From positions 51,042 through 115,041 of the forward strand of contig CAZLBP010000010.1 of assembly GCA_964557855.1 (NCBI GenBank): a DNA stretch of 64,000 nt, in the 5' to 3' direction. Source of the stretch: JAJRZL01 sp964557855 (GTDB taxonomy: Bacteria; Zixibacteria; MSB-5A5; GN15; FEB-12). The notes under the pieces are model-generated. The model had not been told where the DNA came from. It saw nothing but the letters and a program-made list of their open reading frames with translations, and made no database searches. Positions 52,973 to 61,911 of the stretch are shown here, piece after piece; positions within the stretch are counted from its first letter, which is position 1, and each line of letters opens with the position of its first letter. The translations under genes and the position numbers were made by a program.

Positions 52973-53893
52973 TTACGTGCCGGAACTGCCTTCGTCTTCC
53001 AGTTTTTTCAGCTCCTCAACATCAACTCCCTCAGCCGCATCCAGATTGGATTTCAGTTGATCACGTCCGGCCGTTTGCCCAGGGTCAGGCCCCCCCTCCA
53101 ATTCCAGTATATCATCGGCGCTGCTCCGAAAGAAGGTAATTCCATCCTGCCGGAGAACCGCCTCTTCATTGAATACGTCGATTCTCTCGATGACGCCATC
53201 ACCATGTTTGGTCTTCACTCTTCTTCCGGGCGTGGGAAATCGACTCTTCACTTTGGTGTAAAGTTCCGCTTCATACCTGAGACAACAGAGTAATCGACCG
53301 CAATTACCGGATATCTTGGAAGGATTGAGCGGCAAATCCTGGTCGCGCGCTTGCTGAGTTGAAATCGGCTCGAACTCACGTAGAAAGCTGGTACAACACT
53401 GTTCGCGACCACACACACCGTAGCCCCCGATTCGGCGCGCCTCATCGCGGACGCCTATCTGTCGCAGTTCGATCCGTGTCCTGTAGCGAGCCGCCAGGTC
53501 TTTGACCAATTCACGGAAATCCACCCGATGATCCGCGGTGAAAAATACCGTCATTTTGTTGCCGTCATACTGGCATTCCACGTCAACCACTTTCATCGGC
53601 AGACCATGGCGCTTGATCATGTCGATAACTTCACGCTCGTAGTCCCGTTCCTTTTGCCGAATCTCGTCCAGAGATCGGACATCTTCCTGGTTGGCAGGTC
53701 GGAGAATTGTCCCCGGTCTGTCCTTATCCGAGAAATCAACCTCGCTTTCGATCTTCTTCTTCACGAAACCGACGTCTTCCCCCCGTTCCACTTCCACTAC
53801 CACGTAGTCGGATTCTCGCAGCGCGTGATAGTACTGATTATAGAAAAACTCCTTGCGGGAGCCTTTGAATTCTACCAGGTATAATTTAGCCAT
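52973..53893 (-). CDS. ricT: PSP1-domain protein, RicT (YaaT) type
   Basis: A 306-residue PSP1 protein. The cysteine clusters typical of the family are here: GGYGVCGREQCCTSFLRE and SGNCGRLLCCLRYE. In Bacillus, RicT works in a complex with other Ric proteins in RNA processing and [4Fe-4S] handling. The C-terminus (about 255-306) is an acidic tail. It lies between holB and metG, the usual neighbourhood. Confidence 0.92.
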   Translation of the reverse strand: MAKLYLVEFKGSRKEFFYNQYYHALRESDYVVVEVERGEDVGFVKKKIESEVDFSDKDRPGTILRPANQEDVRSLDEIRQKERDYEREVIDMIKRHGLPMKVVDVECQYDGNKMTVFFTADHRVDFRELVKDLAARYRTRIELRQIGVRDEARRIGGYGVCGREQCCTSFLREFEPISTQQARDQDLPLNPSKISGNCGRLLCCLRYEAELYTKVKSRFPTPGRRVKTKHGDGVIERIDVFNEEAVLRQDGITFFRSSADDILELEGGPDPGQTAGRDQLKSNLDAAEGVDVEELKKLEDEGSSGT

Positions 53894-53929
53894 ATCTATA
53901 TTCTCCTGACGGCCTGTCGCCGGCTTTTA

Positions 53930-55060
53930 TCAGTTATACGCGACGTCGGATTTAACCCGCAAAGCCAGAGCCGCCAATGCCCCGTGAATATGTACATTTC
54001 GCCGAAGATCGGCAAGCGTATTCTTTATATGGTCGGTCATATGAATACCCACCTGAGGAACAACGAAATATCTCTCCAGTTTCTGCAATTCCCCGAGCAG
54101 ATCAACATTGGTGATCGTATTGTCATCACCGGTCAACGCCAGGTTGGTGCAATCTCGGATAAACGATTGCCAGTGTTCCAGAAGAGTGAATGCCGCACCG
54201 CGGTTTCGTTCTCCCACCAGTTCAACCAGGTGGGACAATGTCTGCGGACCGGATTCAGTCAATACCGACCTGAACAACTGCAGGCTGAGCTCCCGTTGAA
54301 AATCTTCCGTATCTTCTTCCTTCTCGATCATTGTGATCGCGACACCCGGATTTCCCTGCGAAATGCGGGCCAGAAGAGCAGCTCGCTTCTCGTTCAGATT
54401 GTAGCGGGATTGCAGATACGTCTCCAGTACGGTCGGCGGCGTAGTACCGATCCTCACTTTCAGCGCCCGGGATTGAATTGTCGGCAGCAACAGTTCCGGC
54501 TTCTCGGCGGTCAATAAGATCACCGTTTGCGATGGAGGCTCTTCGATCAGCTTGAGCAGTGCGTCGGCGGAGGCCTGCCGCATCTGCTCCATCTGATGAA
54601 AAATCACGACTCGTGTGATGCCCTCCTGAGAACGGGTGGCCAGATCGCGCTTGATCTGACGAGCCACTTCGATCGGAATGACGGTGTTGTCCCGGTAGGT
54701 CATGAGCGCAAAGGGCTCTTTCCGCTTCATCTGCAGGAACTCATTGGTTAACTCAATAGCCTCACCAGGGTTCTTGTGCGGCGGGAGAGGCACGGCAAAA
54801 ATGAGTCCTGCGAAATTCAAATGAAATACGTTGTTGCAGTCGCGGCACTTGCCACAAGGGACCAGAAGATCAGGGTATAACCTGTCGCTTATCGGAGACT
54901 CGCAATTAAGCAACGCCGCCAGCGTTAAGGCCACCGACCAACGACCGCTTCCTTTTCGTCCATACAACAGGTAGGTGCCGGCAATCCGATCCGACTGGAA
55001 TGACCTTGACAGGATGCTCCAGGCTTTGGGCTGAAACTCTGTAATATCAAAAGGAATCAA
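53930..55060 (-). CDS. holB: DNA polymerase III delta' subunit
   Basis: A 376-residue clamp-loader subunit. The Walker A-like loop YGRKGSGRWSVALTLA is present, four cysteines for zinc begin at NCES, CGKCRDC, and SADALLKLIEEPPSQTVILL is the AAA+ sensor region. The TTG start at 55060 gives MIPFDITEFQPKAWSIL; it lies inside the end of envC, overlapping it by 14 bases. No strong ribosome site, so translation may be coupled to envC. Confidence 0.88.
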   Translation of the reverse strand: MIPFDITEFQPKAWSILSRSFQSDRIAGTYLLYGRKGSGRWSVALTLAALLNCESPISDRLYPDLLVPCGKCRDCNNVFHLNFAGLIFAVPLPPHKNPGEAIELTNEFLQMKRKEPFALMTYRDNTVIPIEVARQIKRDLATRSQEGITRVVIFHQMEQMRQASADALLKLIEEPPSQTVILLTAEKPELLLPTIQSRALKVRIGTTPPTVLETYLQSRYNLNEKRAALLARISQGNPGVAITMIEKEEDTEDFQRELSLQLFRSVLTESGPQTLSHLVELVGERNRGAAFTLLEHWQSFIRDCTNLALTGDDNTITNVDLLGELQKLERYFVVPQVGIHMTDHIKNTLADLRRNVHIHGALAALALRVKSDVAYN

Positions 55061-56219
55061 TTCGTATCCATTGTACCGGATCGAGCGGTTCCCGCCCTTT
55101 GCGGAGCTCGAACTTCACCAGGCCGTCCTCACCCGCCACAGCCAGTTTGGCTGAGGAAGCCACGTATTCTCCTTGCTGGACAAAGGTCTTACCCAGATTA
55201 CCGTATGTCGTGTAGTACTCTTCGTCATGGTTGATTATAACGAAATTGCCGTACCCGCGCAAATTCCCCACAAAGGCTACATACCCGCCGGACACCGCCG
55301 TCACCGGAGTATTACCCCTGCCCTGAACCGCAATTCCCGGAGAAAAAGACTTCAGCCGCGTTATCGGATCCTGCATATGCCCGTATGGGGTGACGATCTT
55401 CCCCTTAAAAGGAGCCTTCAGTTGCCCTTTGAGCGTGGCAAACACGGAGGGTCCGGTGGGCCGTACTTGGTCTTTCTGTCGTGCTTTTCGAGCCTCTTCG
55501 AGTTGCGCTATAACCCGTTCAATCTCCTCGGCCGCCTGTCTGAGTGACAACATCTTGTCCCCTTCGGCCAATTTCTTTCGCCTGAGGCCCTCGAGCTGTT
55601 TCTCTCCCTTTTCTTTCTTGCTCTCTTCCAGGACCGTGGCAACCTCTTTCTTCTTCTTCAGCGTTGAGACTCGCTCCCGCTCACTCGTCAGCTGACCGAC
55701 CTGCTCCTCTACCTCCGAGACTTCCGAGGCTACTCTCCGCACATTATCCGACTCGAACCGCGCCACCGCTGCCACATACACGGTCTGACGCTGCTTCTCG
55801 ATTTCGTGCTGGGGCGGCTCCCAAAAAGGAGCCTTTATATCGTGGGCCGTATGTAAATAGTAGCGTCTCAAATCACCTAAATAGCGGCGTCGTGTTCGTT
55901 CCAGAAGCGTCTCCTGTTGGTCGAGTAACTCTTCCGTCGCCGTCAGCTCCTGCCGCAGGCTGCCCAGTTGGTTGTTCAATCGCTTGATCACTTTTTGATT
56001 GGTCGTGATCTTCTGATCCTGCTCCGCCATCTGCTTCTGCACCGAAAGTTCTTCCTTTTTCAGCGAATCCAGAGTCTTCTGACTTTGCTCGACCTGCCTC
56101 TGAACCTTATCCAGTTCGGCCTTATCGTTTACGATACGATCTCGCTGCTGCGCCGCCGAATCGAGAGTTCCGGCAAAGACGCCGACGACAACAACAACAG
56201 AGATGGTTCTGAAACACAT
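55047..56219 (-). CDS. envC: Murein hydrolase activator EnvC-like, M23 peptidase fold
   Basis: A 390-residue exported protein. A signal peptide (about 1-24) is followed by a long coiled coil (about 28-250, from DKAELDKVQRQVEQSQKTLD) and a C-terminal LytM/M23 domain (about 285-388, FKGKIVTPYGHM and VTAVSGGYVAFVGNLRGYGN). The M23 catalytic HxxxD/HxH residues look incomplete: HDEEYYTTYGNL has no H-x-H, which is normal for EnvC activators. EnvC connects FtsEX to amidases in daughter-cell separation. It lies 4 bases after ftsX. Confidence 0.88.
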   Translation of the reverse strand: MCFRTISVVVVVGVFAGTLDSAAQQRDRIVNDKAELDKVQRQVEQSQKTLDSLKKEELSVQKQMAEQDQKITTNQKVIKRLNNQLGSLRQELTATEELLDQQETLLERTRRRYLGDLRRYYLHTAHDIKAPFWEPPQHEIEKQRQTVYVAAVARFESDNVRRVASEVSEVEEQVGQLTSERERVSTLKKKKEVATVLEESKKEKGEKQLEGLRRKKLAEGDKMLSLRQAAEEIERVIAQLEEARKARQKDQVRPTGPSVFATLKGQLKAPFKGKIVTPYGHMQDPITRLKSFSPGIAVQGRGNTPVTAVSGGYVAFVGNLRGYGNFVIINHDEEYYTTYGNLGKTFVQQGEYVASSAKLAVAGEDGLVKFELRKGREPLDPVQWIRIDSF

Positions 56220-56223
56220 AAGG

Positions 56224-57081
56224 CTACCTCAACAGTCTCTTTATACCCAGGAATCCCGCCAGCGCACCCAGGACGGCTGTCGCTCCACAGAAAACCGCTA
56301 TTTCTTCTATAGTCGGATAGATGATCTGAATCTGGGATAAGCTGATTCGGGTTTTTCCGTAAAGGATCACTCCCCAACCCGCTCCCGCAGAAAGCAGACC
56401 GATCAGGAAACCCTCCAGGAGAAACGGAAAAGCCAAAAATAGCTTACCGGCTCCCAGCAATCGCATCTGCTGGAAGCCCTGGGCACGAGCCCGAGATATC
56501 AGCCTGATATTGTTGATAAAGCTGATCAGCGCTGTCAGCACAATCAGAATTCCCAGCCCCAATCCCACTCGTTGGATAATCCACCTTGTCTCCTCGGCGC
56601 TCGACAGCCATTCCTTGCTGTAAGCGATATCCGTGAATTCCGGTTTGTCGACCAGTAACTGCTCAAAAGCCGCAAGATCCTCGGGATTAAGAAAGTCGGC
56701 TTGAAACTCCAGCAGAAATGAACGCGGGAGAGGATTGACCGTATCATAGCCTACCAGCAAATCGGTTCCCAGTATCTCCCGCAACGTTTCACGAGCCGCC
56801 TCTTTCGAAATATACTCCGCCGCTAAAACCCCTTCTTCATGAGCCAGAGTGCTTTGCAGGGCCGGTATATCCGCCTCTACCACATCTTCCGAAATAAAGG
56901 CCTCCATGCGAATCTCGGAGAGAAGTCGAGTATACAGGTTTTCCGATGTCGATGCCGCAATCCAATACAGATCGAACAACAAGAAAAGTAGAGTCAGTGA
57001 CAAGAGTGACGCCAGAGCCGTTCCGGGGTAGCGATAGATGTTGCGAGCAAGCTCTCTGAATACGTGAGCTGTCTTAGTCAC
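56224..57081 (-). CDS. ftsX: Cell division protein FtsX
   Basis: A 285-residue membrane protein with the FtsX layout: an N-terminal helix (about 18-38), a periplasmic domain (about 45-165, MEAFISEDVVEADIPALQST) and three C-terminal helices (about 170-280). SRARAQGFQQMRLLGAGKLFL is the conserved cytoplasmic loop. It overlaps ftsE by 4 bases. Together FtsEX transmits a signal to EnvC. Confidence 0.93.
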   Translation of the reverse strand: MTKTAHVFRELARNIYRYPGTALASLLSLTLLFLLFDLYWIAASTSENLYTRLLSEIRMEAFISEDVVEADIPALQSTLAHEEGVLAAEYISKEAARETLREILGTDLLVGYDTVNPLPRSFLLEFQADFLNPEDLAAFEQLLVDKPEFTDIAYSKEWLSSAEETRWIIQRVGLGLGILIVLTALISFINNIRLISRARAQGFQQMRLLGAGKLFLAFPFLLEGFLIGLLSAGAGWGVILYGKTRISLSQIQIIYPTIEEIAVFCGATAVLGALAGFLGIKRLLR

Positions 57082-57746
57082 TGCAACGCCCCGTTACTTA
57101 TTTCATAATAGCTGCTGTTTGGCAGTTCATGCGTCTGTGCATCTGAGTTCAGAATTATCAGCGAGCGTCCGGACAACGACACCTTCACGAGGTATTCGAA
57201 AATCCTGGCCGAAGTCGCCTGATCCAGGCCCGCAGCCGGCTCATCCAGAATCACCAGCGGCTGGTTGGCAATGGTGGCGCGAGCGAACAACACCAGCGTA
57301 CGCTCCACCCGTGTTAGAGAGTCCATGTATTCGGATGCCTTTTTCATCAGCGAAAACTCGGACAACATCTTCAGCAAACGCTCCTGCCGACGAGCTTTGG
57401 GCGCACCCGTCAGTATCAACGGAAATACGATGTTCTCCGCCACAGTCATCGACGGCATCAAATCGAACAATCCCCCCACTCCCCCGATCTTGCGCCGGAC
57501 GCGATTGATGGCGCGGGGCCGAAGTCGCAGATTCTCGCCGAATACTTCCACTGAGCCGCTCTCGGCGAATCGCAAACCGGTTATCAACTCTACCAGCGAC
57601 GTCTTCCCCGAACCGGCCCCTCCAACTATGAAGGCGTTCTTCCCCGCCTCAAGAGCAAAACAGAGATTCTGGAAGACCGGCACACCGGCACCTGACGTAA
57701 TGTATACATTGTCAAGTGAGACAACAAGTTGGGCTGATTCAGTCAT
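57078..57746 (-). CDS. ftsE: FtsE-type ABC ATPase with degenerate active-site motifs
   Basis: A 222-residue ABC protein that should pair with FtsX. Walker A (GGAGSGKTS) and Walker B (LVILDEPAAGLD) are intact. The Q-loop reads IGGVGGLFDLMP, where the usual Gln is Gly. The signature, normally LSGGEQQR, reads LTRVERTLV. The H-loop reads ILNSDAQT and has no His. So ATP binding may remain but normal hydrolysis is doubtful. Gene order ftsE-ftsX-envC supports the assignment. Overlap with ftsX is 4 bases. There is no obvious ribosome site before the ATG at 57746. Confidence 0.88.
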   Translation of the reverse strand: MTESAQLVVSLDNVYITSGAGVPVFQNLCFALEAGKNAFIVGGAGSGKTSLVELITGLRFAESGSVEVFGENLRLRPRAINRVRRKIGGVGGLFDLMPSMTVAENIVFPLILTGAPKARRQERLLKMLSEFSLMKKASEYMDSLTRVERTLVLFARATIANQPLVILDEPAAGLDQATSARIFEYLVKVSLSGRSLIILNSDAQTHELPNSSYYEISNGALQ

Positions 57747-57791
57747 GCGTCCGGCTCAGTGATTATCCGTCCTTTTCTGTAACGTACAGAC

Positions 57792-57820
57792 TTGACCGTC
57801 TACCGATCAAATCGTATACT
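57792..57820 (+). promoter_or_regulatory. Promoter of the Ycf48-like gene
   Basis: TTGACC (57792-57797), 17 bases, TATACT (57815-57820). The predicted transcript start is near 57827, so the transcript has a very short leader or is leaderless. Confidence 0.6.
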
Positions 57821-57840
57821 GCCATCATATGGTGACAGCG

Positions 57841-58833
57841 ATGGCATCTTACGAAATTGTACAATCCTCGAGCCGACTAGACAATGTAAAAACTCTTATC
57901 AGTCGACTCATCTCCGGCTGCCTGCTTGGGTTGACAGCGGTCACGGCTCTACCGGCCCAGGATTGGAAGGCAGTCAAACTGCCCGTCGATGAAGCAATCA
58001 CCGGCATTCAGTTCATTTCGCCGGACACCGGCTTCCTTGTCACCCGGGAAGGTACGTTCTTGCGAACATACGACCGATGCGCAACGTGGCAGACCGGGAC
58101 TGTGGACAAGACTGCGCGTCTGGAGGACGTGTCATTCGCCTCCACCGCTCACGGACTTGTATGCGGTGGATACGGGGCGCTTTACGTAACCGAAGACAGC
58201 GGCCAATCCTGGGACAATGTCTCTCCCGGTGACAGCGCTCACATGTATTTCGATGTTCTGATGGTAGATACCCGGATCGCCCTGGTCTCGGGTATGGACC
58301 GCGGCGCAAATGTACCCTATGCGGGCATTTTGCTCCGTTCCACCAATGGCGGCCGGTCATGGCTCGGGCAAGAATCCATGGGTATGGGATACAGTGAACT
58401 GATCTCTACGGATGCCGGCCGAATCCTCCTCCCGTCTTTTGGCCAGCTCCACGTATCGACCGACCAGGGTGAGACCTGGCAAACGAGGCATCTGGGAATA
58501 CGGGGCCGGGCGCGAGCCCTCTCACTTTCCGGCAGCACCGGCTTTTTGGTAGGCCCGGAGAGCATGTGCGCTCGTTCAACCGACAGTGGTCAGACCTGGA
58601 CTAACCTGCAGATAGAGGAAGATAGGACATTCGTGGCGGTGGAAGTCGTCAATGAGCAGACTGCCTATATCGGCGGATTAGGTTCCCATATGCTCGTGAC
58701 AACCGATGGCGGCCAGACCTGGAAAGAAGAACTGATGGCTCGTTCATTCAGTGTGCTCGACATGGCTCTGATCGGCGACCGCCTGTATGCCGTCGGATCC
58801 GAGGCAGCCATGGTGTACAAGATCGTCAGATAA
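57841..58833 (+). CDS. Exported Ycf48/BNR-repeat-like beta-propeller protein
   Basis: A 330-residue exported protein. A signal-like helix (about 25-40, LISGCLLGLTAVTALPAQ) precedes five or six repeats with the Asp-box-like pattern TDxGxTW (TEDSGQSWDN, STNGGRSWLG, STDQGETWQT, STDSGQTWTN, TTDGGQTWKE). This makes a small beta-propeller similar to Ycf48/HCF136 and BNR proteins. The ATG at 57841 has GGTGA 6 bases upstream; an ATG at 57829 in the same frame is almost at the predicted transcript start and possible as leaderless. The binding target is unknown. Confidence 0.72.
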   Translation: MASYEIVQSSSRLDNVKTLISRLISGCLLGLTAVTALPAQDWKAVKLPVDEAITGIQFISPDTGFLVTREGTFLRTYDRCATWQTGTVDKTARLEDVSFASTAHGLVCGGYGALYVTEDSGQSWDNVSPGDSAHMYFDVLMVDTRIALVSGMDRGANVPYAGILLRSTNGGRSWLGQESMGMGYSELISTDAGRILLPSFGQLHVSTDQGETWQTRHLGIRGRARALSLSGSTGFLVGPESMCARSTDSGQTWTNLQIEEDRTFVAVEVVNEQTAYIGGLGSHMLVTTDGGQTWKEELMARSFSVLDMALIGDRLYAVGSEAAMVYKIVR

Positions 58834-59030
58834 CGAGTTCCGGCCCGCCCCCTCACATTTCGATTCTCTCCGGCAAACATAACCAATCATGCCTGGTTAA
58901 ATCCGTCGGGTAATCATCATGTCGGAAAAGACGGACCTTTCTCTATTGTCGGTTATGCTTTCAGCAAGAATCCGATATATTACGTATATGAAGCGCTTCC
59001 CGTTGATACATGCTGGACGGAGAGTCCTCG

Positions 59031-60002
59031 ATGACAACCGGCGACCAAACGCAGCTTAAAGAACGCATACGGGCATTGACCGGTTGGGATCAGGTCGATC
59101 GCGTGGCTGTCATCACGGACACCTCCGACTGTATGAGAATACAGCGAGGTAACGTCGTTCGCGTCGGCGGTCGTGATTTCATAATCAAGGGCAACAGATA
59201 CGAAACACGTTTCGGCATCGAGTACCAACCCAAGTACTGGGTCTTCTCTGCCGTTGACCTCGATTCCGCTGAGCCCAAAATCCTGAAAACCGAATTCCAC
59301 GAGGACTTTCATGTTCACATTGGCCTCTTGCGGATTCACTGCTACCGCAGTCCGGAAAAAGAAACCCAGGTCCTGCAACTGGTAAGGGGCGACTCACGCT
59401 TCATGCAGGGCCAGACAGTCTTCGACGATAAAAACAAGAATGTCAGGATTCTCGATTACATTAAGGGGCCGACCATCTTCCAGAGGGTGCACTTGATTCA
59501 GAAATCTCATGAACAGTATTTCTATGAAGACCTGCCCGACATCCTCTGCCGTCTCGTGAAATCACTCAAGGCGATAGCCTTCCTCCATGAACAGGGTACC
59601 TGCCACGGGGATATTAGAAATGACCACATCATTATCGATAATGACACGGGGCATTATCGCTGGATTGACTTTGATCTGAACCAGCACGTCGCTGACTTCG
59701 ATGTCTGGTCCTTGGGTAATATAATCGGCTATGCAGTGGCAAAGGGTATATGCTCCTTTCAGTCCGTCATGAGAGATGCACAGTGGTCGGACGAGGTTAA
59801 AGCCGGACTGACACAGGCTGACGCATCCGCGTTCTATGAGTACCGGATCATCAACCTTCGTAAACTGTATCCCTATATTCCCCCGGGTCTTAATGACATC
59901 CTGATGCATTTCAGCCTGCAGACGACAAATCCCTACACCAACTGCGATGATCTTATCAACGACTTCGAGGAAATGCTGGAAAAGGAATTTGACAAATGTT
60001 GA
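59031..60002 (+). CDS. Divergent eukaryotic-like kinase fold protein
   Basis: A 323-residue protein with a kinase C-lobe. CHGDIRNDHIIID (191-203) gives His192-Gly193-Asp194, the catalytic loop as in phosphotransferases, but the usual metal-binding Asn is His199. The second metal motif reads IDFD (212-215) in place of DFG. The N-lobe (about 45-145) is divergent: a Lys in KILKTEFHE may be the ATP lysine. Both changes make catalytic activity uncertain. The ATG at 59031 follows GGAGAG by 7 bases; an in-frame ATG at 59010 is less likely. It precedes the histidine kinase by 56 bases. Confidence 0.6.
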   Translation: MTTGDQTQLKERIRALTGWDQVDRVAVITDTSDCMRIQRGNVVRVGGRDFIIKGNRYETRFGIEYQPKYWVFSAVDLDSAEPKILKTEFHEDFHVHIGLLRIHCYRSPEKETQVLQLVRGDSRFMQGQTVFDDKNKNVRILDYIKGPTIFQRVHLIQKSHEQYFYEDLPDILCRLVKSLKAIAFLHEQGTCHGDIRNDHIIIDNDTGHYRWIDFDLNQHVADFDVWSLGNIIGYAVAKGICSFQSVMRDAQWSDEVKAGLTQADASAFYEYRIINLRKLYPYIPPGLNDILMHFSLQTTNPYTNCDDLINDFEEMLEKEFDKC

Positions 60003-60058
60003 CAGCCGCTTTGACAGGTTTCATTATACGGCAAACTTTGAAACGACTGCGGTAGAAC

Positions 60059-61876
60059 ATGCGAACTGTAATCATCGGCGGTGGCAAAGGCGCACGCGCC
60101 ATAATCGAGTTGGCGGTCGGTAAGTATCTCAGGGAACTGCCCCTGGAAATACTTTGCGTTGCCGACCCGGATCCCGATGCACCCGGCATGGGACTGGCCC
60201 GATCCTACAATCTGGATACGTCCTTGAGCATGACGGATGCCTTGAACTTGCCCAATATCGAGATGATAATCGAATTGACCGGCCAGGATGAAGTGCTGGA
60301 GCGCATCCGCAAAATCATTCCGAAAGGCGTGACTCTGATGGATCATACCTCCGCCCGCCTGTTCTGGGAAGTGGCCAGCGCCAAAGAGGAGACGACTCGC
60401 CAGTTGCAGGCAATCACCGCGCTTGAAGAACGCATCGAAAACGAACGGCTGTTTCTGCAAAGTCTGGTAGACAGCCTGCCCGACCTCGTGGTTGTCCTGG
60501 GCAAAGACCAGCGAGCGATTAAAATAAATGCCAGCTTCGCCGCCTTCGCCAGAGTATCATCGCAGAGCGCTATCGGCAAAACGTGTCAGGAACTGCTCGA
60601 TCATACCGAATTGGCTGACAGGTGCCGCGAAACCGCCAACGAACTCGATTACGTCTGCTCGACCGGCACACCCAATACATCGATATGGCAAATCGACTCT
60701 CCGACGGAGTCCTTTTGGGAAGTATCGCGCATCCCGATCCTCGACCGCGACGAAACGCTGGAGGCGGTGCTCTGTTCCTGGCATCGCATTACGGAGCGCG
60801 TCATGCTGCAGCGCCAGATCCGGACGGCGGAGCAGCGCTTCCGCAGCTTCATTTATTCCGCCAGTGACTGGATTTCAATTAAGGACCTGGACGGCCGCTA
60901 TGTTATCGTCAATCCCGTTTGCGCCCGAGCCTTCAATAGACAACCGGAAGAATTCACCGGGAAACGGCCGGAAGATCTCCTCAGCCCGGATCGGGCACGA
61001 GACATTCGCGCCCATGACAAGGAAGTAATCCGCTCCGGGAGGTACCAGACGTATGAAGAGATCTTCGCCATTGACGGCAAGGATCACTACTTTCAGACCG
61101 TTCGTTTCCCGCTGCAGGACTACAAGGGCGACATCATCGGCGTCTGTACTATTTCCCGAGATGTATCCTCGGAAAAGGAACTGCGCCAACAACTGGCCCA
61201 ATCGGCCAAACTCGCCGCGGTCGGTAAACTCGCCGCCGGCGTGGCTCATGAAATCAACAACCCGCTGACCGGAATTCTCGCCTACAGTGAGGAACTGCGG
61301 CAACAACTGGAACCGTGCAGCGAGCTGAGGGCTGACATGGAGGTCATTATCCGGGAAACCCTCCGTTGTCGGGACATCGTCCGTAATTTGCTGGATTTCG
61401 CCCGTCACGATACGCTCAAATTGGAACAGGTCGATCCCAACAGTATCGTCGAGCAGTCTTTGCAACTCATCGAGAAGCTGCCTCAATTCAGAGATATTAG
61501 TATTGAGTTCATGAAGACAAACGATATTCCTTCGATCCGGTGTGACCTGCATCAACTCCAGCAAGTCGTCCTGAATCTGATGCTCAATGCCCAGGACGCC
61601 ATGCAGGGCAAGGGCCGGATCGTCCTGAAGACAGAATATAACCGCCGATCCGACAAATGCGTTATTTCTGTTGAAGACAACGGTCCCGGCATACCGGAAA
61701 ACCTCATCGATAAGCTCTTCGAACCGTTCTTCTCGACCAAAGGCACCAGCGGCCTGGGGCTGGCTGTCAGTTGGGGTATTGTCGAGCGGCATCGAGGGGT
61801 GATTGAAGTGGATATGGCCGACAAGGGCGGTGCCATCTTCCGGATCGTGCTGCCGACCATAACCGAGGAATCGTAG
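60059..61876 (+). CDS. Histidine kinase with N-terminal Rossmann-like domain and PAS domains
   Basis: A 605-residue sensor kinase. It begins RTVIIGGGKGARAIIELAVG, a Rossmann dinucleotide-binding pattern, with a following acidic VADPDPDAPG (residues about 1-110); no signal peptide or membrane helix is visible. Two PAS domains (about 145-250 and 265-385) follow. The HisKA motif AGVAHEINNPLTGILAYSEE holds the phosphoacceptor His, and the ATPase has NLMLNAQDAM, EDNGPGIP and SGLGLAVSWGIVERH. It is cytoplasmic. The response regulator follows after 35 bases, so the two form a pair. Confidence 0.82.
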   Translation: MRTVIIGGGKGARAIIELAVGKYLRELPLEILCVADPDPDAPGMGLARSYNLDTSLSMTDALNLPNIEMIIELTGQDEVLERIRKIIPKGVTLMDHTSARLFWEVASAKEETTRQLQAITALEERIENERLFLQSLVDSLPDLVVVLGKDQRAIKINASFAAFARVSSQSAIGKTCQELLDHTELADRCRETANELDYVCSTGTPNTSIWQIDSPTESFWEVSRIPILDRDETLEAVLCSWHRITERVMLQRQIRTAEQRFRSFIYSASDWISIKDLDGRYVIVNPVCARAFNRQPEEFTGKRPEDLLSPDRARDIRAHDKEVIRSGRYQTYEEIFAIDGKDHYFQTVRFPLQDYKGDIIGVCTISRDVSSEKELRQQLAQSAKLAAVGKLAAGVAHEINNPLTGILAYSEELRQQLEPCSELRADMEVIIRETLRCRDIVRNLLDFARHDTLKLEQVDPNSIVEQSLQLIEKLPQFRDISIEFMKTNDIPSIRCDLHQLQQVVLNLMLNAQDAMQGKGRIVLKTEYNRRSDKCVISVEDNGPGIPENLIDKLFEPFFSTKGTSGLGLAVSWGIVERHRGVIEVDMADKGGAIFRIVLPTITEES

Positions 61877-61911
61877 TCATCAAGCGGGCGGGCGCCGCCG
61901 AAAGAAAGAAT

